In this document: positions 8,784 to 16,921 of the stretch, one piece after another
How positions within the stretch are numbered: position 1 is the first letter of the stretch
Layout of the letters: each line of letters opens with the position of its first letter
Source: Helcococcus bovis
GTDB taxonomy: Bacteria > Bacillota > Clostridia > Tissierellales > Peptoniphilaceae
DNA: 64,000 bases
Reading direction: 5' to 3' (one strand)
NCBI RefSeq assembly: GCF_046035435.1
Contig: NZ_JBFNFH010000005.1
Translations under genes and position numbers: made by a program
Notes under the pieces: generated by a model
The model's input: the letters and a program-made list of their open reading frames with translations, nothing else
Told to the model about the DNA's origin: nothing
The model's database searches: none

Positions 8784-9566
8784 TTGGAGGGATTTTTACT
8801 GATTACAGCTATAGATACTCATACTATTCACGAAACAACTATCATAGAAAAGGAATACGTTGATACTCATCATGTAGAAAATTTTGTAGAGAACTTTGCG
8901 AAAGTCTACTATTCATGGGAGCAATCCGATAAGTCCATTGATAATCGAATAGAAAGTCTAAAAGGCTATCTGACAGATGAACTTCAAGCTCTCAATGTTG
9001 ATACAGTACGCAAAGATATTCCTGTATCGTCTTCTGTAAGAGGATTTCAGATATGGACGGTAGAGCCAACTGGCGACAATGAGTTTAATGTAACCTACAG
9101 TGTAGACCAGCTCATTACAGAGGGAGAAAATACAAAGACCGTCCACTCTGCTTATATAGTGAGTGTCTATGTAGATGGTTCTGGAAATATGGTACTGGTT
9201 AAGAATCCGACCATTACCAACATACCTAAGAAATCAAGTTATAAACCAAAAGCCATTGAAAGTGAGGGGACGGTTGATTCCATTACAACCAATGAAATCA
9301 ATGAGTTTTTAACGACGTTCTTCAAGCTCTATCCTACAGCGACAGCCAGTGAACTTTCCTACTATGTGAATGACGGGATATTAAAACCAATCGGAAAAGA
9401 GTACATCTTTCAAGAACTGGTAAATCCTATTCACAATCGTAAGGATAATCAAGTCACGGTATCGCTGACAGTGGAGTATATCGACCAGCAGACCAAAGCA
9501 ACGCAGGTATCTCAATTTGATTTGGTACTTGAAAAGAACGGGAGTAATTGGAAGATTGTAAAATAA
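8784..9566 (+). pseudogene. orf20-orf13 deletion fusion (truncated TcpC-like protein)
   Basis: A TTG start with Orf20-type first residues (MEGFLL) runs into the body of Tn916 Orf13, beginning at TAIDTHTIHE. The deletion junction is at about 8800-8802. Orf13 is a bitopic VirB8/TcpC-like transfer protein of about 310 residues. The 260-residue remnant keeps both NTF2-like extracellular domains but has lost the N-terminal membrane anchor. If translated from the orf20 start, the product would stay in the cytoplasm. It is therefore called a pseudogene; the rest of orf20 through orf14 is absent. Confidence 0.8.
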
Positions 9567-9575
9567 CAAATATTG

Positions 9576-9615
9576 GTACATGATTACAGATACTTTGTAA
9601 TCATGTACTCTTTTT
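9576..9615 (+). terminator. Terminator after orf13 remnant
   Basis: A perfect 12-bp stem (gtacatgattac / gtaatcatgtac) with a 9-base loop is followed by TCTTTTT. It separates the transfer-gene remnant from the tet(M) transcription unit. Confidence 0.75.
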
Positions 9616-9635
9616 GATAAAAAATTGGAGATTCC

Positions 9636-9664
9636 TTTACAAATATGCTCTTACGTGCTATTAT
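9636..9664 (+). promoter_or_regulatory. tet(M) promoter
   Basis: The -35 box TTTACA (9636-9641) and -10 box TATTAT (9659-9664) are separated by 17 bases. Placement upstream of the leader agrees with the Ptet promoter of Tn916. Confidence 0.8.
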
Positions 9665-9695
9665 TTAAGTGACTATTTAAAAGGAGTTAATAAAT

Positions 9696-9719
9696 ATGCG
9701 GCAAGGTATTCTTAAATAA
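9696..9719 (+). CDS. Seven-residue leader peptide (MRQGILK)
   Basis: A seven-codon ORF with an AAGGAG ribosome site (9681-9686) opens the tet(M) leader. Its codons overlap the left arm of a long-range inverted repeat (ggtattcttaa at 9705-9715, with its partner ttaagaatacc at about 9793-9803). Ribosome position on this ORF could therefore affect leader folding. Whether the peptide itself has a role is unknown. Confidence 0.4.
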   Translation: MRQGILK

Positions 9720-9840
9720 ACTGTCAATTTGATAGCGGGAACAAATAATTAGATGTCCTTTTTTAGGAGGGCTTAGTTTTTTGTACCCAGTTTAAGAATA
9801 CCTTTATCATGTGATTCTAAAGTATCCAGAGAATATCTGT

Positions 9841-9927
9841 ATGCTTTGTATACCTATGGTTATGCATAAAAATCCCAGTGATAAAAGTATTTATCACTGG
9901 GATTTTTATGCCCTTTTGGGTTTTTGA
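9841..9927 (+). CDS. Tn916 Orf12, tet(M) leader peptide
   Basis: This 28-residue ORF (MLCIPMVMHKNPSD...) ends two bases before the tet(M) ribosome site. In Tn916 it is the leader peptide of a transcription-attenuation system. When tetracycline slows ribosomes, charged tRNA accumulates and RNA polymerase is followed closely through the ORF, preventing formation of the terminator hairpin within it. The hairpin at 9868-9907 lies inside the coding sequence, as that model requires. Confidence 0.8.
   Translation: MLCIPMVMHKNPSDKSIYHWDFYALLGF
9868..9910 (+). terminator. tet(M) attenuator hairpin
   Basis: An 18-bp palindrome around a four-base AGTA loop has a core of tcccagtgataaa paired with tttatcactggga and ends in a T-run. 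It overlaps the orf12 coding sequence and precedes tet(M), and would stop transcription without tetracycline. Confidence 0.85.
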
Positions 9928-9942
9928 ATGGAGGAAAATCAC

Positions 9943-11862
9943 ATGAAAATTGTTAATATTGGAGTTTTAGCTCATGTTGATGCAGGAAAAACTACCTTAA
10001 CAGAAAGCTTATTATATAACAGTGGAGCGATTACAGAATTAGGAAACGTGGACAAAGGTACAACGAGGACGGATAATACGCTTTTAGAACGTCAGAGAGG
10101 AATTACAATTCAGACAGGAATAACCTCTTTTCAGTGGGAAAATACGAAGGTGAACATCATAGACACGCCAGGACATATGGATTTCTTAGCAGAAGTATAT
10201 CGTTCATTATCAGTTTTAGATGGGGCAATTCTACTGATTTCTGCAAAAGATGGCGTACAAGCACAAACTCGTATATTATTTCATGCACTTAGGAAAATGG
10301 GGATTCCCACAATCTTTTTTATCAATAAGATTGACCAAAATGGAATTGATTTATCAACGGTTTATCAGGATATTAAAGAGAAACTTTCTGCCGAAATTGT
10401 AATCAAACAGAAGGTAGAACTGTATCCTAATATGTGTGTGACGAACTTTACCGAATCTGAACAATGGGATACGGTAATAGAGGGAAACGATGACCTTTTA
10501 GAGAAATATATGTCCGGTAAATCATTAGAAGCATTGGAACTCGAACAAGAGGAAAGCATAAGATTTCATAATTGTTCCCTGTTCCCTGTTTATCACGGAA
10601 GTGCAAAAAACAATATAGGGATTGATAACCTTATAGAAGTGATTACGAATAAATTTTATTCATCAACACATCGAGGTCCGTCTGAACTTTGCGGAAATGT
10701 TTTCAAAATTGAATATACAAAAAAAAGACAACGTCTTGCATATATACGCCTTTATAGTGGAGTACTACATTTACGAGATTCGGTTAGAGTATCAGAAAAA
10801 GAAAAAATAAAAGTTACAGAAATGTATACTTCAATAAATGGTGAATTATGTAAGATTGATAGAGCTTATTCTGGAGAAATTGTTATTTTGCAAAATGAGT
10901 TTTTGAAGTTAAATAGTGTTCTTGGAGATACAAAACTATTGCCACAGAGAAAAAAGATTGAAAATCCGCACCCTCTACTACAAACAACTGTTGAACCGAG
11001 TAAACCTGAACAGAGAGAAATGTTGCTTGATGCCCTTTTGGAAATCTCAGATAGTGATCCGCTTCTACGATATTACGTGGATTCTACGACACATGAAATT
11101 ATACTTTCTTTCTTAGGGAAAGTACAAATGGAAGTGATTAGTGCACTGTTGCAAGAAAAGTATCATGTGGAGATAGAACTAAAAGAGCCTACAGTCATTT
11201 ATATGGAGAGACCGTTAAAAAATGCAGAATATACCATTCACATCGAAGTGCCGCCAAATCCTTTCTGGGCTTCCATTGGTTTATCTGTATCACCGCTTCC
11301 GTTGGGAAGTGGAATGCAGTATGAGAGCTCGGTTTCTCTTGGATACTTAAATCAATCATTTCAAAATGCAGTTATGGAAGGGATACGCTATGGTTGCGAA
11401 CAAGGATTATATGGTTGGAATGTGACGGATTGTAAAATCTGTTTTAAGTATGGCTTATACTATAGCCCTGTTAGTACCCCAGCAGATTTTCGGATGCTTG
11501 CTCCTATTGTATTGGAACAAGTCTTAAAAAAAGCTGGAACAGAATTGTTAGAGCCATATCTTAGTTTTAAAATTTATGCGCCACAGGAATATCTTTCACG
11601 AGCATACAACGATGCTCCTAAATATTGTGCGAACATCGTAGACACTCAATTGAAAAATAATGAGGTCATTCTTAGTGGAGAAATCCCTGCTCGGTGTATT
11701 CAAGAATATCGTAGTGATTTAACTTTCTTTACAAATGGACGTAGTGTTTGTTTAACAGAGTTAAAAGGGTACCATGTTACTACCGGTGAACCTGTTTGCC
11801 AGCCCCGTCGTCCAAATAGTCGGATAGATAAAGTACGATATATGTTCAATAAAATAACTTAG
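9943..11862 (+). CDS. tet(M): Tetracycline resistance ribosomal protection protein Tet(M)
   Basis: This 639-residue EF-G-like GTPase releases tetracycline from the ribosome. G motifs are AHVDAGKTT, DTPGHMDF and NKIDQNG, and the C-terminal domain matches Tet(M) almost residue for residue as I recall it. The native start is ATG 9943 (MKIVNIG) after TGGAGGAAAATC; an in-frame ATG at 9928 adds five residues overlapping the ribosome site. A middle block (about residues 245-420) differs from the Tn916 allele at many positions while both ends are nearly identical, which suggests a mosaic allele. Expression is set by the attenuating leader upstream. Confidence 0.97.
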   Translation: MKIVNIGVLAHVDAGKTTLTESLLYNSGAITELGNVDKGTTRTDNTLLERQRGITIQTGITSFQWENTKVNIIDTPGHMDFLAEVYRSLSVLDGAILLISAKDGVQAQTRILFHALRKMGIPTIFFINKIDQNGIDLSTVYQDIKEKLSAEIVIKQKVELYPNMCVTNFTESEQWDTVIEGNDDLLEKYMSGKSLEALELEQEESIRFHNCSLFPVYHGSAKNNIGIDNLIEVITNKFYSSTHRGPSELCGNVFKIEYTKKRQRLAYIRLYSGVLHLRDSVRVSEKEKIKVTEMYTSINGELCKIDRAYSGEIVILQNEFLKLNSVLGDTKLLPQRKKIENPHPLLQTTVEPSKPEQREMLLDALLEISDSDPLLRYYVDSTTHEIILSFLGKVQMEVISALLQEKYHVEIELKEPTVIYMERPLKNAEYTIHIEVPPNPFWASIGLSVSPLPLGSGMQYESSVSLGYLNQSFQNAVMEGIRYGCEQGLYGWNVTDCKICFKYGLYYSPVSTPADFRMLAPIVLEQVLKKAGTELLEPYLSFKIYAPQEYLSRAYNDAPKYCANIVDTQLKNNEVILSGEIPARCIQEYRSDLTFFTNGRSVCLTELKGYHVTTGEPVCQPRRPNSRIDKVRYMFNKIT

Positions 11863-11980
11863 TGTATTTTATGTTGTTATATAAATATGGTTTCTTGTTA
11901 AATAAGATGAAATATTTTTTAATAAAGATTTGAATTAAAGTGTAAAGGAGGAGATAGTTATTATAAACTACAAGTGGATA

Positions 11981-12148
11981 TTGTGTCCTGTATGTGGAAA
12001 TAAAACACGATTAAAGATAAGGGAAGATACTGAATTAAAAAAATTCCCCCTCTATTGTCCGAAATGCAGACAAGAAAATTTAATTGAAATAAAGCAGTTC
12101 AAAGTAACTGTGATTACAGAGCCAGACGCAAAGACGCAGAGCCGATAA
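11981..12148 (+). CDS. Tn916 Orf6, cysteine-rich KTR protein
   Basis: This small protein of about 55 residues has two CxxC pairs (CPVCGNKTR and CPKCRQ), a probable zinc ribbon of the 'cysteine-rich KTR' family, and ends DAKTQSR. It lies just downstream of tet(M) in Tn916-like elements and its function is unknown. No ATG is available: the frame has TTG at 11981, while the ribosome site AAAGGAGGAG (11944-11953) points to a start nearer ATT 11960 or ATA 11963, giving up to 62 residues. The start is therefore uncertain. Confidence 0.65.
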   Translation: MCPVCGNKTRLKIREDTELKKFPLYCPKCRQENLIEIKQFKVTVITEPDAKTQSR

Positions 12149-12186
12149 AATGAGATTAATACAATCTCATTTTATCGGCTCTTTCC
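12138..12186. terminator. Bidirectional terminator between orf6 and orf9
   Basis: A 20-bp perfect stem (from agagccgataaaatgagatt, 12138-12157) with a five-base loop overlaps the orf6 stop. It separates convergent orf6 and orf9 and can act on both strands. Confidence 0.8.
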
Positions 12187-12207
12187 GTTATGTATGGATT
12201 CTTTTAA

Positions 12208-12561
12208 TTAGTCTTCGATGTTTCTTGCTTCGTTGATACCGCTGGCTAAAGATTCCATTAAGGATAGTTCTTTGTCTGTAAAGCTATCCATGTATTTCTC
12301 TATCTGTAATCGTCGGGTGCTTTTTACCAAGTTATTAGCAGGTAAGAAAAATTCATCAACGGAAACATGAAGTAACGATACAAGGTCATAAAGAACTTGT
12401 ATGCTGGGGTGTTGCCCTTTATTTTCAATATTAGTTAAGTACCGTGGGTCAATTTCAATCAATGCTCCCACTTGTTCACGAGTTAAACCTCGTTTCAATC
12501 GAGCTTCTTTAATGGCTAAACCAAAGGCTCTAAAATCATATTTATCTTCTTTTTTACGCAT
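12208..12561 (-). CDS. Tn916 Orf9, Xre-family repressor
   Basis: This 117-residue protein has an N-terminal helix-turn-helix (residues ~12-65: IKEARLKRGLTREQVGALIEI, ...YLTNIENKGQHPS) of the Xre/Cro type. In Tn916, Orf9 represses the promoter of orf7 and so keeps the orf7-orf8-xis-int and transfer operons quiet. It is transcribed divergently from orf7, consistent with that role, and looks intact. Confidence 0.88.
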   Translation of the reverse strand: MRKKEDKYDFRAFGLAIKEARLKRGLTREQVGALIEIDPRYLTNIENKGQHPSIQVLYDLVSLLHVSVDEFFLPANNLVKSTRRLQIEKYMDSFTDKELSLMESLASGINEARNIED

Positions 12562-13065
12562 AGTAGACCACCTCTATACATTTTATTGTTCCTACTGAAT
12601 TAAAAACAGGTATAGAAAAACGTGTTATATGGTTTATAGGTTTATATTTAATAAAAAGCACTACTAAACGCCAATAAAAAAAACCGTTATATGGTAGTGC
12701 TATTTACGCTGTTAAAATATTGTATATTACTTCCAAATGGCGGTTTGTTGGAGGTCAACGTCGCCATGAAGTACATCATATACAATAAATTTCCTTACAT
12801 TGGGTTCTTGTCAAAAAAAGTCGTCTATCTGCAATAGATAAGTACGTCCACCAATGTGGTTTTATAAATCATATAGATAGAATAACAGAAGCATGTAAAC
12901 AGAGAAATAAATCTGTTTATATGCTTTTTTGGCTATTCAGAACTTTTTTACAAAGTTTATTTATCAGTAATGCAACAAATCCCCCTTTCACATTGGGACT
13001 AAGAGTGAAAGGAGATAAACGAGCAAGGCTCACTTCCTTTCCTAGACAGAAAGGGGGTGAGAAAC
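12562..13065. promoter_or_regulatory. orf9-orf7 intergenic control region
   Basis: About 500 bases without a convincing gene. It contains an inverted repeat (agcactac / gtagtgct, about 12658-12701) and near-repeats of gttatatgg on the orf9 side (about 12623 and 12689). A second, larger structure is flanked by ttgtatatta and its partner near 12785, with a tggcg/cgcca inner stem. These are likely operator and promoter sequences for orf9 and orf7. A 62-residue frame at 12921-13109 overlaps orf7 and looks fortuitous. Confidence 0.5.
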
Positions 13066-13488
13066 ATGAAACCATCTTCTTTTCAGACCACAATAGAAAA
13101 TCAGTTTGACTATATCTGTAAACGTGCTATGGAAGACGAGCGAAAGAATTATATGCTTTATCTTTCAAGGATTGCAAAGCGTGAGGTGTCCTTTTCGGAT
13201 GTTGGCGATTATCTTGTTAGCCAGTTTGCGACAACAGATAACTATTCAACTGACTTTCAGATTTTTACACTCAATGGGTTATCAGTAGGCGTTGAAAATG
13301 ATTTGTTGAGTGAAGCATTACGTGAGTTGCCAGACAAGAAACGTGAAATTCTACTGCTGTTTTACTTTATGGACATGAGCGATTCAGAAATTGCAGACCT
13401 GTTGAAATTGAACCGTTCTACTGTCTATCGGCATAGAACCAGTGGACTAGCCTTAATTAAAAAGTTTATGGAGGAATTTGAAGAATGA
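13066..13488 (+). CDS. Tn916 Orf7, sigma-70-like regulator
   Basis: This 140-residue protein has a sigma-region-4-like helix-turn-helix (LPDKKREILLLFYFMDMSDS...IADLLKLNRSTVYRHR). In Tn916, Orf7 and Orf8 are positive regulators that drive transcription through xis-int and, after circularisation, into the transfer genes. ATG 13066 with AAGGGGGTGAGAA in front is preferred over a GTG nine bases upstream that lies inside the ribosome site. It overlaps orf8 by four bases (ATGA), indicating translational coupling. Confidence 0.88.
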   Translation: MKPSSFQTTIENQFDYICKRAMEDERKNYMLYLSRIAKREVSFSDVGDYLVSQFATTDNYSTDFQIFTLNGLSVGVENDLLSEALRELPDKKREILLLFYFMDMSDSEIADLLKLNRSTVYRHRTSGLALIKKFMEEFEE

Positions 13489-13715
13489 AAACACAATATC
13501 CTATGATTCCCTTTCCTCTCATTGTAAAGGCAACAGATGGCGATACCGAAGCGATTAACCAGATTCTACATCATTACAGAGGGTACATAACGAAGCGTTC
13601 CCTACGACTTATGAAAGATGAATATGGCAATCAAAGTATGGTCGTTGATGAAGTCTTACGTGGAAGAATGGAAACCAGACTGATTACAAAGATTTTGTCA
13701 TTTGAAATTAAGTAA
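13485..13715 (+). CDS. Tn916 Orf8, helix-turn-helix regulator
   Basis: This 76-residue protein corresponds to Tn916 Orf8, a small partner of Orf7 resembling an anti-sigma/sigma-helical domain (IVKATDGDTEAINQILHHYR). It is translated from an ATG overlapping the orf7 stop, with GGAGGAATTTGAAG upstream. In the Tn916 model the two proteins act together to raise excision and transfer-gene expression. Length matches the reference element as I remember it. Confidence 0.85.
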   Translation: MKTQYPMIPFPLIVKATDGDTEAINQILHHYRGYITKRSLRLMKDEYGNQSMVVDEVLRGRMETRLITKILSFEIK

Positions 13716-14175
13716 TATCCTCTCTCCTTTCGTGGAAGCGTGCTAAACCATTCCACGCTTCCCGAACAGGGAGGTTTGTTATTCCACCAAAGCATATTGA
13801 GCTTTCAATGTGTTTTGATAGGCTAACGAGCCATTGTTCTTTGAAAACTGAATAAAAGTAATCGAATACGTTTCGATAAGAAAAGAGCCAACGGAACTAA
13901 CCGCCATGACCTATCTTATAAAGATAGCGAGCGATTCATGTTAGTGATCCGAGAAGCAATCTTTAGCAGGATTGCCTGCAACGACATTCTTATCGTGATA
14001 ATGATACTCCCATACAGTCAATAGTCCGAGCGTGATAAAACCGTCGCAGGCAATGAGTATGGCTACATGAGAACCATGCAGGGGTGGAACTCCCGTGAGC
14101 TTTGCTAAAGCTGTTCGATTGCTGGTAAAACAACTTTTATGAAATCCAAATAAGTGATTTGGAAAGGAGGATTTT
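13716..14175. promoter_or_regulatory. orf8-xis intergenic region
   Basis: About 460 bases, much more GC-rich than the chromosome. A hairpin (ggaagcgtg / cacgcttcc, 13735-13762) follows orf8. At about 13836-13855 it has ttctttgaaaactgaataa, which resembles the conserved segment near Firmicutes rRNA operons. Several inverted segments follow (for example cctatcttataaagatag near 13910). It probably holds the xis-int promoter and long leader. Confidence 0.4.
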
Positions 14176-14192
14176 ATGAAGCAGACTGACAT
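13941..14192 (-). CDS. Doubtful Tn916 orf5-like ORF
   Basis: An 83-codon frame runs opposite to xis-int with its ATG overlapping the xis start. Tn916 maps show an orf5 around here, but the protein has no recognisable domain and a peculiar composition, and this stretch looks like structured leader DNA. I list it because public annotations may carry it; translation is unlikely. Confidence 0.2.
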
Positions 14193-14379
14193 TCCTATTT
14201 GGGAACGTTATACCCTAACCATTGAAGAAGCGTCAAAATATTTTCGTATTGGCGAAAACAAGCTACGACGCTTGGCAGAGGAAAATAAAAATGCAAATTG
14301 GCTGATTATGAATGGCAATCGTATTCAGATTAAACGAAAACAATTTGAAAAAATTATAGATACATTGGACGCAATCTAG
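14176..14379 (+). CDS. xis: Tn916 excisionase
   Basis: This 67-residue winged-helix protein ([20 protein letters not shown]) is the Tn916 Xis directionality factor. It binds near the element ends and helps integrase excise it. It has a strong ribosome site (GGAAAGGAGG). It sits 81 bases before int, in the standard arrangement. No truncation is seen. Confidence 0.92.
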
Positions 14380-14460
14380 CGTCGCCAAAGGGTCTTGTAT
14401 ATGATAAAATAGTATTAAGTCGTATCAAGGCTCTTTCCATAAAGGAAAGGAGCAAATGCC

Positions 14461-15678
14461 ATGTCAGAAAAAAGACGTGACAATAAAGGTCGAATCTTAA
14501 AGACTGGAGAGAGCCAACGAAAAGACGGAAGATACTTATACAAATATATAGATTCATTTGGAGAACCGCAATTTGTTTACTCGTGGAAACTTGTGGCTAC
14601 AGACCGAGTACCAGCAGGAAAGCGTGATTGTATCTCACTTAGAGAGAAAATCGCAGAGTTACAGAAAGACATTCATGATGGTATTGATGTTGTAGGAAAG
14701 AAAATGACACTCTGCCAGCTTTACGCAAAACAGAACGCTCAAAGACCAAAGGTTAGAAAAAACACTGAAACTGGACGCAAATATCTTATGGATATTTTGA
14801 AGAAAGACAAGTTAGGTGTAAGAAGTATTGACAGTATTAAGCCATCAGACGCTAAAGAATGGGCTATTAGAATGAGTGAAAATGGTTATGCTTATCAAAC
14901 CATCAATAACTACAAACGTTCTTTAAAGGCTTCATTCTATATTGCTATACAAGATGATTGTGTTCGGAAGAATCCATTTGACTTTCAACTGAAAGCAGTT
15001 CTTGATGATGATACTGTCCCTAAGACCGTACTAACAGAAGAACAGGAAGAAAAACTGTTAGCCTTTGCAAAAGCTGATAAAACCTACAGCAAAAATTATG
15101 ATGAAATTCTGATACTCTTAAAAACAGGTCTTCGTATTTCAGAGTTTGGTGGTTTGACACTTCCAGATTTAGATTTTGAGAATCGTCTTGTCAATATAGA
15201 CCATCAGCTATTGAGAGATACTGAAATTGGGTACTACATTGAAACACCAAAGACCAAAAGTGGCGAACGTCAAGTTCCTATGGTTGAAGAAGCCTATCAA
15301 GCATTTAAGCGAGTGTTAGCGAATCGAAAGAATGATAAGCGTGTTGAGATTGATGGATATAGTGATTTCCTCTTTCTTAATAGAAAGAACTATCCAAAAG
15401 TGGCAAGTGATTACAACGGCATGATGAAAGGTCTTGTTAAGAAATACAATAAGTATAACGAGGATAAATTGCCACACATCACTCCACATAGTTTGCGACA
15501 TACATTCTGTACCAACTATGCAAATGCAGGAATGAATCCAAAGGCATTACAGTACATTATGGGACATGCTAATATAGCCATGACGCTGAACTATTACGCA
15601 CATGCAACATTCGATTCTGCAATGGCAGAAATGAAACGCTTGAATAAAGAGAAGCAACAGGAGCGTCTTGTTGCTTAG
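14461..15678 (+). CDS. int: Tn916 tyrosine integrase
   Basis: This 405-residue tyrosine recombinase has the family's three parts: an N-terminal DR-2 arm-binding domain (1-~75), a SAM-like core-binding domain (~85-175), and the catalytic domain. Catalytic residues are visible in TGLRISEFGGL (Arg), HSLRHTFCTNYAN (His-x-x-Arg), GHANIAMT (His) and NYYAHAT (Tyr). Length equals Tn916 Int. With xis and both ends present, excision should still be possible. Flanking rearrangements would be marked by 6-bp coupling sequences. Confidence 0.95.
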   Translation: MSEKRRDNKGRILKTGESQRKDGRYLYKYIDSFGEPQFVYSWKLVATDRVPAGKRDCISLREKIAELQKDIHDGIDVVGKKMTLCQLYAKQNAQRPKVRKNTETGRKYLMDILKKDKLGVRSIDSIKPSDAKEWAIRMSENGYAYQTINNYKRSLKASFYIAIQDDCVRKNPFDFQLKAVLDDDTVPKTVLTEEQEEKLLAFAKADKTYSKNYDEILILLKTGLRISEFGGLTLPDLDFENRLVNIDHQLLRDTEIGYYIETPKTKSGERQVPMVEEAYQAFKRVLANRKNDKRVEIDGYSDFLFLNRKNYPKVASDYNGMMKGLVKKYNKYNEDKLPHITPHSLRHTFCTNYANAGMNPKALQYIMGHANIAMTLNYYAHATFDSAMAEMKRLNKEKQQERLVA

Positions 15679-15689
15679 TAGTACAAATG

Positions 15690-15711
15690 AATTTACTACT
15701 TATTTACCACT
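15690..15711 (+). repeat. Integrase arm-type direct repeats, right end
   Basis: The 11-mer aatttactact (15690-15700) is followed by the variant tatttaccact (15701-15711), matching the pair inside the left end. It is about 110 bases from the inferred right terminus. From 15712 to 15820 only the transposon end is present. Confidence 0.7.
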
Positions 15712-15820
15712 TCTGACAGCTAAGACATGAGGAAATATGCAAAGAAACGTGAAGTATCTTCCTACAGTAAAAATACTCGAAAGCACATAGAATAAGGCTT
15801 TACGAGCATTTAAGAAAATA

Positions 15821-16775
15821 TAAAAAGATAATTAGAAATTTATACTTTGTTTTTAAGAAAAAAAATATAAAAGAAAATTATACATTTTGGATTTTAGTTA
15901 TTTTATCTATTATATTTTTATTAAATCATTATAAAACTGAAGTGTGGATGAATTATTCAATATTTTCGATTTATATTTTCAAAATTAGTATTAAATTTAT
16001 TTTGATAATAGTACTTACTATATTACTAATTAGTAAAACTTCAAAAATTTTAACTGTAGGAATGTTGCCAAGAGTTTATCAAAAGTATGATGTTAGCTTA
16101 GATAGTAGACAAGTGTTTAATACAATGATTAAAATGATATTAATATTTGTAGCCACACTTATAGCGTTAAACACTTTGGGAATAAGCCTAAATTCATTAG
16201 CTGTATTTGGTTCAGTACTTGGGGTTGGACTTGCGTTTGGTCTACAAAATATAACGGCAAATTTTATATCTGGATTAATTTTAATTTTTGATTCTCATAT
16301 AAAAATTGGGGATAGGATTAAAATAGGAGAAGAAATAGTTGACGTTGAAAAAATTGGATTTAGAGCAACTGTTGTTAAATCACTTGAAGATAAGAGGATA
16401 ATAGTTCCTAATCTTTATTTCTTAGAAAACTCTGTTGAAAATATGTCTCATGGATCTCTAGTTACAAGACTGACTATTCCTATAGGAGTTTCTTATGATA
16501 GTGATGTAAAATTAGTAGAAAAAGTTTTGAAAGAAGTTGCAGAAGATATGAGTAAAGAATATTCTTCAGTTTTAAGAATTCCATCTCCATTTGTATTTTT
16601 TGAAGAATTTGCTGAATCTTCTTTAAGTTTTAAGTTATTTGTATGGATAAGTGATCCAAAACAAAGTATAAAATTAAAATCAATTATTAATTTTAAAATA
16701 TTTGAAAAGTTTAAGGAAAATAATATAGAAATCCCTTATCCTAAGAGAGATGTTTATATAAAAAATAATTTATAA
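15821..16775 (+). pseudogene. 3' part of MscS-like mechanosensitive channel gene
   Basis: The frame is open from inside the transposon end to a stop at 16773-16775. From 15822 it encodes 317 residues with about four membrane segments and the MscS pore signature (GVGLAFGLQNITANFISG), then the beta domain (GDRIKIGEEIVDVEKIGF) and a C-terminal domain. No ribosome site precedes the first in-frame start (GTG 15942), so this fragment probably lacks its own start. Joined to 6035-6150 it gives a normal channel of about 356 residues that releases solutes on hypo-osmotic shock. Confidence 0.82.
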
Positions 16776-16795
16776 TTACAATTTCATATTTATTA

Positions 16796-16824
16796 TTGAC
16801 TTAAAAAAGAATATATAATATACT
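16796..16824 (+). promoter_or_regulatory. Promoter of the YajC-PTS operon
   Basis: TTGACT (16796-16801) and TATACT (16819-16824) are separated by 17 bases. It lies in the AT-rich gap after the channel fragment, about 100 bases before the YajC-like gene. No clear cre site is seen. Confidence 0.6.
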
Positions 16825-16921
16825 AAATGTGATGGAAATCTAGTTATTTAAAGAAAATAGTATATTATATATTATTTTTTTTATGATTCTAGGAAAACGA
16901 AATCTTAACAAAGGAGGCGAT

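Larger units (their letters stand above)
6157..15820 (+). mobile_element. Tn916-family transposon with tet(M), internally deleted
   Basis: Gene order and protein sequences match Tn916 as I remember it: orf24, 23, 22, 21, oriT, then orf13, orf12, tet(M), orf6, orf9, orf7, orf8, xis, int. It is about 9.7 kb against about 18 kb for Tn916, because one deletion removes orf20 to orf14 and the start of orf13. Ends were set by restoring the flanking channel gene's reading frame: AAAAAT before the left end and TAAAAA after the right end would be the 6-bp coupling sequences. Paired Int-binding repeats lie inside both ends. Codon use and GC are clearly higher than in the flanks, as expected for acquired DNA. 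The exact end bases could shift by a few nucleotides. Confidence 0.93.

Noticed and set aside
12921..13109. 62-codon ORF upstream of orf7
   Set aside because: It overlaps the orf7 ribosome site and coding start in another frame and has no protein-like conservation that I recognise.
15942..16775. Stand-alone complete MscS gene starting at GTG 15942
   Set aside because: No ribosome site precedes GTG 15942, the frame is open further upstream to the transposon end, and the missing N-terminus is found on the other side of the element.
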